Shown here: positions 1-5,872 of the stretch, piece by piece
How the letters are laid out: each line of letters starts with the position of its first letter
How positions within the stretch are numbered: position 1 is the stretch's first letter
Assembly: GCA_026390535.1 (NCBI GenBank)
Contig: JAPLFT010000313.1
Coordinates: 1-5,872 of the forward strand
Direction of reading: 5' to 3'
Length of the DNA: 5,872 bases
DNA from: Pseudomonadota bacterium
GTDB lineage: Bacteria; Bdellovibrionota; JAFGOL01
Notes under the pieces: generated by a model
What the model saw: only the letters and a program-made list of their open reading frames with translations
Databases searched by the model: none
What the model was told of the DNA's origin: nothing
Program-made: the position numbers and the translations under genes

Positions 1-2323
1 ATGCGACGTAAAATAATCTCTTGGATTCCGCAAGCTCCGCCCTATCCTCGTCTTCCTTTATAAAAGAATGATACGGCGTCGGCTTCCTATCATAACCAAA
101 CTGGTTCCTTAATTTTAAAGAGATATCACCGTCGGAAGACACGACAAACAGATCATCCCTTGGCGGTGTGTTGTGAAGACAAGGCATTATGACGATAGGA
201 AAATCCAGTCCCTTTGATGCGTGCACTGTCATCAACTTAACCGCACCCTCTACCTCTAGATCGTTCTTGTCGGACATTGACATGGACAGAAACTCAAGAA
301 AATCACTCAGTGTTCCACCGGTCTCCTCAACATCCTGGGCTATTTTTAATATCATCTCCTCAAGTCCGATCTCACGCTCGGGATATATAGCCTCCATTGA
401 AGGGATAAAATCAGAATATGCAAGAACCCTAGCCACATATTCTGTAAAATTTCCACCCCTGTGAGCAAGTTTTTCACAACGATTAAAGAATAACTTCAAA
501 GATTCAATAGACAAGATATCCTTTTTTGAAAAATCATATTTATTTTCAGAAAGGTCATAGCCACTTATTGCTGCCCATAGATATTCATTATCTTTTCTTA
601 ATTTATATATACATTCATCAGCGATATAAAAAGGAGGCAGTTTAACGGTTTGTAATAGATCAAAATCATTATACGGATTGACAACAAAACCAAAAAGGCT
701 CATCAATCTTTCTATTATCTGGCTCTTATCCGTGTCGCCCCATACGACGTAAGGTATCTCATTCTTTATAAGGAATTTTTCGAATACCGGAATACTACTT
801 TTTGTCCTGAACAGGATCGCAAAATCTCCAAAATCCCTGCCGTAATTTACCCTGTCATTTATCAGATCGGCGGTACACAGGGCCTCAAGTTCAACGCTGG
901 CTGATTTTTTTTCCGGGTCTCCTACATTAAAAAATCTTACCATGCCGTCACCGTCGTAAGTTTTACCCATATCCATCTTCATATATTCCGGGTCAAAGGA
1001 CTGTTTATCCTGTGTCCATTTATCAAAGAGTATCTCAAAACCGGCATTGACCGTATCAACTATAGACTTTCGGCTTCTGAAATTACTCTTTAATTCCTCT
1101 ACCACCCCGCTTGATATCTTTTTTTGAGTATCTACAAAAACCCTCACATCGGCGTTCCTGAACCTGTATATGGATTGTTTGGCGTCTCCTACAAGGAAAA
1201 GTTTTTTGGATATCTTAAAAAGCACATCACTCTGGAAATTATTCGTATCCTGGAATTCATCTACAAGAATATATGAGTATTTGGCCTTATAATATTCCGC
1301 CATCTGCGGATGATTATGGATAAGATCATATGTCATAAGTTCTATATCGTTATAATCGAGTGATTCCATTCTTCTTTTTTCTCTGGCAAAGCCCTCATGT
1401 ATCTCAGCGAATAATTTAACAAGTTTTTCAAGTACTCCCGCCGCCTGCTCAGACACATAATCATCACCGATCCTTAGTTCCTCAACCGTTTCAGAAGCTT
1501 CCTTAAGAACCTTGTACGCATTATAAATATCTTCCATGCCTTTGGAGCTTCTGACAGTCATGGGAGGAATTATATTTTTAAGTATCTGACATACATTCTT
1601 AAGGGCATTCCTGCTGAATTTCTGCGTTTCCGCATCCTTTATGAATTCCTGTAACGCCGTCTTAAGGGCTTTTATATTCTGAAGCATAGCGGCTCTGGCT
1701 TCCGTAAGTGTACATGGTTTTTCCGGACATTCAGCATCTATAAGTACATCCAGCACCTTATGTATAAAGTCTTTGCCTGTGAGCTGATATAATTTTTTAG
1801 CCTCGCCGTTTTTTTCAAGCTCCAAAAAATCACTGTAAGTTCTCTTTATATTACGCCGTATAAAAGAATATTTATTCTCGAGTTTCCCCATTATTCCCAT
1901 CAGTTCCACAAGACTATATTCAAGAAAAATATTTTTATATTCTTCTTCGACTATCTTTTTTGATATGACGTCTTTGCAGATCCTGGAGAAAATGATCTTG
2001 GGAGCGGCGGTATCCCCTATTATCTCAAATGTGGGGCTTATATTCAGCTTCATGGACTGTTCTCTAAGTATCTGCGCAAAAAAACTGTGGATGGTGCTTA
2101 CTGTTATATCCTTTGCCGAATCTTTTTTGGGTGAGTCCTTTAATCTGATCTCTATTTTATCTTTAAGATCTCTTACAGCTGCGTTGGTGAACGTAACAGC
2201 AACTATCCTTGATGCAGAATATTGATCCAGTGCACGAACGATCTCATCCACAAGGCGCGTGGTTTTTCCCGTGCCGGCAGAGGCACTGATAAGTTTTACA
2301 TCATCAATACCAATATTTGACAC
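1..2323 (-). CDS. addA: AddA/RecB-type UvrD-family helicase (helicase-nuclease subunit A), C-terminus outside window
   Basis: Likely the ATP-driven 3'-5' helicase subunit of an AddAB double-strand-break repair complex in the cytoplasm. The frame is open for 774 codons up to the left edge. Superfamily 1A motifs appear in order: Walker A SAGTGKT (residues 15-21), motif Ia AVTFTN (42-47), motif Ib STIHSFF (76-82), LDYNDIELM (322-330), Walker B VDEFQDT (354-360), motif III GDAKQSIYRFR (379-389), motif IV SNFRSRKS (413-420), motif V TVHASKGLDFP (699-709) and motif VI ESKRLFYVA (766-774). The window cuts just before the expected TRA part of motif VI. The large insert between motifs Ib and II is normal for AddA/RecB. 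Full AddA proteins run to about 1150-1250 residues and end in a second PD-(D/E)XK nuclease; whether that is present here cannot be seen. Start: GTG at 2323-2321, chosen because an AGAGG lies 7 nt upstream and the Walker A then sits at the family-typical distance from the N-terminus. It overlaps the end of the upstream gene. The partner's active-looking nuclease argues for AddA rather than RecB; a RecB identity is the main alternative. Confidence 0.88.
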   Translation of the reverse strand, partial: MSNIGIDDVKLISASAGTGKTTRLVDEIVRALDQYSASRIVAVTFTNAAVRDLKDKIEIRLKDSPKKDSAKDITVSTIHSFFAQILREQSMKLNISPTFEIIGDTAAPKIIFSRICKDVISKKIVEEEYKNIFLEYSLVELMGIMGKLENKYSFIRRNIKRTYSDFLELEKNGEAKKLYQLTGKDFIHKVLDVLIDAECPEKPCTLTEARAAMLQNIKALKTALQEFIKDAETQKFSRNALKNVCQILKNIIPPMTVRSSKGMEDIYNAYKVLKEASETVEELRIGDDYVSEQAAGVLEKLVKLFAEIHEGFAREKRRMESLDYNDIELMTYDLIHNHPQMAEYYKAKYSYILVDEFQDTNNFQSDVLFKISKKLFLVGDAKQSIYRFRNADVRVFVDTQKKISSGVVEELKSNFRSRKSIVDTVNAGFEILFDKWTQDKQSFDPEYMKMDMGKTYDGDGMVRFFNVGDPEKKSASVELEALCTADLINDRVNYGRDFGDFAILFRTKSSIPVFEKFLIKNEIPYVVWGDTDKSQIIERLMSLFGFVVNPYNDFDLLQTVKLPPFYIADECIYKLRKDNEYLWAAISGYDLSENKYDFSKKDILSIESLKLFFNRCEKLAHRGGNFTEYVARVLAYSDFIPSMEAIYPEREIGLEEMILKIAQDVEETGGTLSDFLEFLSMSMSDKNDLEVEGAVKLMTVHASKGLDFPIVIMPCLHNTPPRDDLFVVSSDGDISLKLRNQFGYDRKPTPYHSFIKEDEDRAELAESKRLFYVA

Positions 2324-2335
2324 CACAACACCTCT
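2304..2335 (-). promoter_or_regulatory. Ribosome-binding site and translational-coupling overlap between addB and addA
   Basis: On the minus strand AGAGG (2335-2331) lies 7 nt before the GTG start of the helicase gene (2323-2321), inside the last codons of addB. The addB stop TGA is at 2306-2304, so the reading frames overlap by 20 nt. This site fixes the GTG as the start and suggests coupled translation that keeps the two subunits in step. The same bases encode the C-terminal tail just after the last cluster cysteine, C898. Confidence 0.7.
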
Positions 2336-5018
2336 TGTAATCGCATTTTACACATATTTTTCTCTCTGTAGAGGATGAATCACCCTCAACTTGGTCAGAA
2401 TCAAGGTCGCAGATAGGATCTATAGTAAAGACGCCGTTTTTTATTCCCTTCAGCGCTTCAATAACCCTCTTTGACAAAATCTGAGCAATATCATCATAAA
2501 AACTGTCTTCATTTATGGTTATACAGCTACGGGGATCCCTTGATCTTGAAGAACAGATGTTGTCATCAACCTCTCCCACTATTAAACGCCAGGATCTTGA
2601 ATTATCTCCGTAAGACGCCTTGGCAAGGCTTATATAACATCCTCCACCAGCTTTATATTCCGGTAACATCAAAGATGCGGCAGCCATGTAGAGCAGCAGT
2701 TGTACTTTTCTTCCATCGTCTATCTCTGTCTTTTTTGAGGCAAGTCCCTTTTTATAATCTATGATGTAGAAACTTTTATCCTTCTTATTAACATCTATTC
2801 TGTCCGTCTTCCCGTTGAATACAACTCCTTCGGGATTAAGGCTGAAAACCATTTTATCGTCTTTAATATTCACATAACATTTCAGTTTTTGCTCTGTCCT
2901 TAACACTTCCACAAAGGGAGCTTTTTCAAAGAATTCCTTTTCCTTTCCAAGTATGTTCCCGATGGTGAGAGATATCCTGCTCCCCCAGACCTTATTTATG
3001 GGCGACCTTGTAAGCCTGAATGTGTTTTCATATTCATTTATTATTTTTTCTATCTCAGACTGTACATCCATCCTTTCACCTTTCAGGTGATGGGGAAGTA
3101 ATCTTTCCAGTGCCGTATGAGCTATCTGTCCCTGTATCATAGCATGAGGTGTTAGCTCATCAGCCTCTAAATTATCAACTTTAAGCACCCTGGAGACAAA
3201 ATACCTATACGGACATTCTATGTATGTTTCTATAGAGGTTGAACTTACACTCTCCGGCACATAATCTTTTATCACCGTCTGCAAATTCGAGGTTTCGGCA
3301 AAATATCCGTAGCAGGAAGCCGGCCTTGTCTTATTGACGAATTCTTTTTCCATATTCTTAAAACATTCCAGCGGTTCCCCCCTGTTGGATACATATGTAA
3401 TATTGGCACCATTGATGGAATCACATACTATCTTATCCTCCAGTTTCCTTGACTCGTGGCTGGTAGGTTTTATAAAGTTCTCTGCCCTCAGATAAAGTAT
3501 GAGGCTATCTTTTATCATCAAATCTTCCTGAATATTGGACCTTGTACTTTCTTCGTTCATCCCTACAAACCAGACTGTCGGGGTCGTGTTTGAGGTTATA
3601 AGACTCGATGGAGCAATAGTGATGTTGGTAAAACTCGGGAGTCCCCTGACCAGATAGTTTTCCTCTGCGTGAGCGGATAATTTCCTGATAAATTCTTCAA
3701 CAAAAATATCCGTATCCGCGTTTAATGATCCGGCAACTCTGTATATGAGATTCTCCACCGTAGAGAGTTCAAAGTTATCGCTTACGCCCAGTTTTTCCCT
3801 GAGATTTATCTTTTTTATCAATTCACTTATTGCAGAAACGTAGCCGAGCGGTTTTGTCCTCAAAGGGATCAATTCATCAATTATATTTGCCAAATTGGAT
3901 ACCTGGCCGGCACCACGTCTTACCTTGTCCACCTTTTGAAGTTCAGTGAAATATTTTTTATCCGATGGGAATAACGCCCTCTCTTTAAGAAAAGACAACA
4001 ATATCCTTATATCGCTGTAATCATCCCATAGCTGTGGATAGTTAATTAGTTTTTGTATGTCCGATCTCATGATAGCGATGATCATTGACAGCATCTTTGA
4101 TCTATCCAGTCTTACGGATGATCTTGCTGAAACCTTATCGTTCATAAAATATTTAAAAAGGGAATAATACATATCCAGATTACCGGAGGTATAGATAGAC
4201 GCTTTATTGTCGTTCACGATACTGTGCGATATGTGATATGCCTCTTCCGATGGGCTTTTCAACTCAAATATCCGTGTCTCGCACTTATTTATGCTTTCCA
4301 GTATTTCCAGCTCAAACCCCATGGACCTGAGAGTCTCATCCAGCACCCTTGAATAATCCAGTTCCTCTATAAAAAGGTCCGGGTTGACCAGATATACCTG
4401 ACCCGCATTCTTACTTACAGCGTCTATAAGTATAAGGTCGGAAGAAGAATACTGTGTAAACCCCGCGAATATCACGGTTGTATTGTTTGAGATTACCGGT
4501 TTACGAACTGGATCAGAAAGCAGATCAACAAATATCCTTTTAAAATCGGCATCGTCGCTAAGACCATTAGTATGCAGGAATTCCTCATATTTTTTGAAAA
4601 CATCAAGGAGCATCTTATATTCCGGAATATATTTTGAGGAAAAAAGGTCACTAATATAGTTTATATCAAAATAAGATTGCCTAAGCTCAAGGACGGAATT
4701 TAAGAGCGCCCTTGTTATCCCCCTTGTGTGTTCACCTGCAAAATGTTCAGATAACGCGATCTGATCGACCTTTTTTAGATTCTTTCCCTCAGGCAGGCGG
4801 CTCAATATGTTCCGCGGCATGGAGGATATTTTGTGGATTTCAACACCGCTGACCACTTTCCTCTGTTCAAGCAGATATGATTCAAAGAGCGATGGTTCTA
4901 TATGGCGCGGAAGCACCACTAAACAAGGCTTATCCGTATTTTCGAATGCCAGTCTTCTAGCGTGATAAAGGCATTCCAGCGGATTCTGCAAAATGTAGCA
5001 TATCTTTTGGCCAGCCAT
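2304..5018 (-). CDS. addB: AddB-like helicase-nuclease subunit B, PD-(D/E)XK nuclease with predicted 4Fe-4S cluster
   Basis: Complete 904-residue protein, probably the second subunit of the AddAB repair complex. In studied AddAB enzymes this subunit has a degenerate helicase fold that scans for Chi and a nuclease that cuts one strand. Residues 1-590 look like the degenerate helicase part: AGFTQ near 185-189 and VWFVGMNEE near 482-490 match conserved strands, but no P-loop is visible at the N-terminus. The RecB-type nuclease follows: H634 (IAHTALE), GKTDRID with D739, IDYKKG with D754 and K756, then Q773 and Y777. C602 (ECPYRYF) before the nuclease, with C889, C892 and C898 at the C-terminus (CxxCx5C), reproduces the AddB iron-sulfur pattern; C897 is an extra adjacent cysteine. 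It is shorter than Bacillus subtilis AddB (about 1166 residues). Start: ATG at 5018-5016 with only a weak GGA 5 nt upstream; the next upstream ATG (5035) is out of frame. First gene of an operon with the helicase gene. RecC is unlikely because the nuclease residues are intact. Confidence 0.88.
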   Translation of the reverse strand: MAGQKICYILQNPLECLYHARRLAFENTDKPCLVVLPRHIEPSLFESYLLEQRKVVSGVEIHKISSMPRNILSRLPEGKNLKKVDQIALSEHFAGEHTRGITRALLNSVLELRQSYFDINYISDLFSSKYIPEYKMLLDVFKKYEEFLHTNGLSDDADFKRIFVDLLSDPVRKPVISNNTTVIFAGFTQYSSSDLILIDAVSKNAGQVYLVNPDLFIEELDYSRVLDETLRSMGFELEILESINKCETRIFELKSPSEEAYHISHSIVNDNKASIYTSGNLDMYYSLFKYFMNDKVSARSSVRLDRSKMLSMIIAIMRSDIQKLINYPQLWDDYSDIRILLSFLKERALFPSDKKYFTELQKVDKVRRGAGQVSNLANIIDELIPLRTKPLGYVSAISELIKKINLREKLGVSDNFELSTVENLIYRVAGSLNADTDIFVEEFIRKLSAHAEENYLVRGLPSFTNITIAPSSLITSNTTPTVWFVGMNEESTRSNIQEDLMIKDSLILYLRAENFIKPTSHESRKLEDKIVCDSINGANITYVSNRGEPLECFKNMEKEFVNKTRPASCYGYFAETSNLQTVIKDYVPESVSSTSIETYIECPYRYFVSRVLKVDNLEADELTPHAMIQGQIAHTALERLLPHHLKGERMDVQSEIEKIINEYENTFRLTRSPINKVWGSRISLTIGNILGKEKEFFEKAPFVEVLRTEQKLKCYVNIKDDKMVFSLNPEGVVFNGKTDRIDVNKKDKSFYIIDYKKGLASKKTEIDDGRKVQLLLYMAAASLMLPEYKAGGGCYISLAKASYGDNSRSWRLIVGEVDDNICSSRSRDPRSCITINEDSFYDDIAQILSKRVIEALKGIKNGVFTIDPICDLDSDQVEGDSSSTERKICVKCDYKRCCGVKYWY

Positions 5019-5053
5019 GAAAATCCAACTAGCATAAATAAATAAGCGTGAAA

Positions 5054-5059
5054 ATTATA
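5054..5059 (-). promoter_or_regulatory. -10 box for the addB-addA operon
   Basis: On the minus strand 5059-5054 reads consensus TATAAT. It lies 35 nt before the addB ATG, predicting a start near 5047 and a leader of about 30 nt. No good -35 is visible at 5077-5082 (CATTAT on the minus strand). It sits back to back with the -10 box of the divergent gene, so each promoter's upstream contact region lies over the other's start region. Confidence 0.42.
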
Positions 5060-5062
5060 ATC

Positions 5063-5071
5063 TGCTATAAT
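5063..5071 (+). promoter_or_regulatory. Extended -10 promoter for the membrane-protein gene
   Basis: TGCTATAAT is a perfect extended -10 (TGn followed by consensus TATAAT at 5066-5071). No convincing -35 is present: the 17-nt-spaced position (5043-5048) reads taagcg. Extended -10 promoters can work without one. Transcription would begin about 5077-5080, at or next to the ATG at 5080, giving a leaderless or nearly leaderless mRNA. This agrees with the missing ribosome-binding site. It is an inference from base pattern only, in an AT-rich gap. Confidence 0.5.
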
Positions 5072-5079
5072 TATTGATA

Positions 5080-5872
5080 ATGGCTAAGGTATGTTCAATT
5101 AACCTGATTTTAATATTTTTTATTCTTGTAAGCGGCTCTGCTTTTGCCGAACAGAGAGCTTTATACAACACAGCGAGTTATTTGGCCCGCGGCAAGGCGA
5201 TGGTAGCAACTGTTGATGACTACAATGTCCTGTTCGTAAATCCTGCCGGTATTCCGTTAGTAAAAGAACCCATTTTAGATTTTGAATTTATGATAGAGGG
5301 ATCAGACGGAGTATCCCAAAATCTTACGGCATTTTTTGGGCACACGAGCGATAAATATTGGAAAATATCGGACGCAAAGGAACTGGCCGCATTAAACGGC
5401 AAGAATACCAGGGCGAGACTGGGATTTTTAGCAACGTATATTAACGATCTCTTCTCATTTGCATTCATCTCAAATAGTTTATTTGATTCTGCAGTCAATA
5501 CCACCACAACGCCGCTGGATACTGTATATACATCAACTGATATTGCATTTCAATTCGGTATAGCAAGAAGTTTTTTTGAAAAAAAACAGTTCCGGCTGGG
5601 CGGTACCGGAAAGGTAATCTATAGGGGAAACATGTACGGTACCTTCAATTTTACCCAGCTTCAGAATATGACTGTTAAGCCTGTAGATAATCCGAATGCA
5701 AACGACGGATTGGCCTTTTCTCTGGATATAGGTTCTCAATACACATGGAATGTAGGTGAATCCGAATTCAGTTTGGGCCTTGCAGGCTTGGACCTATGCA
5801 CACCTTTTGGAATTCAACCTACTCCAAAAGGACTATTAGGAGATGGGAATACGGGAAGACCTCAGATACTTC
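5080..5872 (+). CDS. Exported, probable outer-membrane beta-barrel protein (PorV/UPF0164/TraF-like N-terminus), C-terminus outside window
   Basis: 264 codons are visible before the right edge. Residues 1-23 form a clear Sec signal peptide: one lysine, a hydrophobic core (LILIFFILV, 9-17) and a SAFA cleavage site before E24. No lipobox cysteine follows, so it is not a lipoprotein. The mature N-terminus has the pattern small-R-G-x-A-M-V-A-x-V-D-D then L-F-V-N-P-A-G (residues 36-57). This resembles the opening of PorV/PorQ, UPF0164 and TraF_2-type barrels (typically GMGGA-AVADDA-NPAGL). The rest is rich in alternating polar/apolar strands ending in aromatic residues, with turns such as YRGNMYG and GDGNTG, as expected for a beta-barrel. 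Cargo or function cannot be told. Start: ATG at 5080 is the only good in-frame start that includes the signal peptide; TTG at 5074 is possible but a stop lies just before it (5068). There is no Shine-Dalgarno sequence. It is divergent from the addBA operon, with no evident functional link. Family placement comes from a short motif and is moderate. Confidence 0.75.
   Translation, partial: MAKVCSINLILIFFILVSGSAFAEQRALYNTASYLARGKAMVATVDDYNVLFVNPAGIPLVKEPILDFEFMIEGSDGVSQNLTAFFGHTSDKYWKISDAKELAALNGKNTRARLGFLATYINDLFSFAFISNSLFDSAVNTTTTPLDTVYTSTDIAFQFGIARSFFEKKQFRLGGTGKVIYRGNMYGTFNFTQLQNMTVKPVDNPNANDGLAFSLDIGSQYTWNVGESEFSLGLAGLDLCTPFGIQPTPKGLLGDGNTGRPQIL

Larger units (their letters stand above)
5053..5072. 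repeat. Inverted repeat with 7-bp arms spanning both divergent -10 boxes
   Basis: AATTATA (5053-5059), a 6-nt spacer (atctgc) and TATAATT (5066-5072) form a perfect 7-bp inverted repeat in the middle of the divergent gap. Each arm contains one gene's TATAAT box. It may simply reflect two symmetric -10 elements, or it may be an operator for a dimeric regulator; the sequence alone does not decide. Arms made only of A and T arise easily by chance. Confidence 0.5.

Noticed and set aside
189..464. Plus-strand open frame of 91 codons
   Set aside because: It lies opposite the helicase gene across motif V and adjoining conserved sequence. Its translation is low-complexity and serine-rich with no recognisable domain and no ribosome-binding site.
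1965..2225. Plus-strand open frame of 86 codons with hydrophobic stretches
   Set aside because: It is antisense to helicase motifs Ia and Ib; the hydrophobic look comes from reverse-reading the conserved helicase sequence.
2471..2764. Plus-strand open frame of 97 codons
   Set aside because: It is antisense to the nuclease domain of the AddB-like gene, which has intact catalytic residues on the minus strand.
5034..5045. Three tandem ATAA units in the gap
   Set aside because: Too short and AT-rich to be more than chance; no further copies or symmetry that would mark iterons or a direct-repeat operator.
5220..5739. Two minus-strand open frames (95 and 68 codons) under the membrane-protein gene
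   Set aside because: The plus strand reads a continuous signal-peptide-bearing protein through this stretch; the antisense frames have no motif or start signal.
1..5872. New defence system or mobile island built around the helicase-nuclease pair
   Set aside because: The two proteins match the AddA/AddB architecture, gene order and motif set, and no accessory defence gene, recombinase, terminal repeat or tRNA is visible. An ordinary DNA repair operon explains the data.

Overview
The window is moderately AT-rich, tightly packed coding DNA from what is probably a Gram-negative (diderm) bacterium. The diderm inference rests on the right-hand gene, which starts with a signal peptide and then carries the N-terminal signature of an outer-membrane beta-barrel family. 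Coding sequences use ATA, AGA/AGG and CTT freely and Shine-Dalgarno signals are mostly weak. I cannot name a phylum; Spirochaetes or another deep-branching diderm group would fit, but this is inference.

Layout. Positions 1-2323 (minus strand) hold the N-terminal 774 codons of an AddA/RecB-type UvrD-family (superfamily 1A) helicase, cut by the left edge of the window inside helicase motif VI. Positions 2304-5018 (minus) hold a complete 904-residue AddB-like protein with a C-terminal PD-(D/E)XK nuclease and four cysteines placed as in the AddB iron-sulfur cluster. The two form an addB-addA operon with a 20-nt overlap, the usual order for these genes. A 61-nt gap (5019-5079) follows, carrying two back-to-back TATAAT boxes inside an inverted repeat. 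From 5080 to the right edge (plus strand) runs a divergent gene for a secreted, probably outer-membrane, beta-barrel protein, also cut by the window.

How they work together. AddA and AddB are expected to form one cytoplasmic complex that unwinds and trims double-strand DNA ends to load RecA for recombinational repair. It also degrades linear foreign DNA. The divergent membrane-protein gene has no evident functional link; it shares only the promoter region. I see no RNA gene, mobile element, CRISPR array or convincing new system. The points most worth a second look are the overlapping divergent promoter arrangement, the apparently near-leaderless start of the membrane-protein gene, and the absence of a P-loop in the AddB-like subunit.
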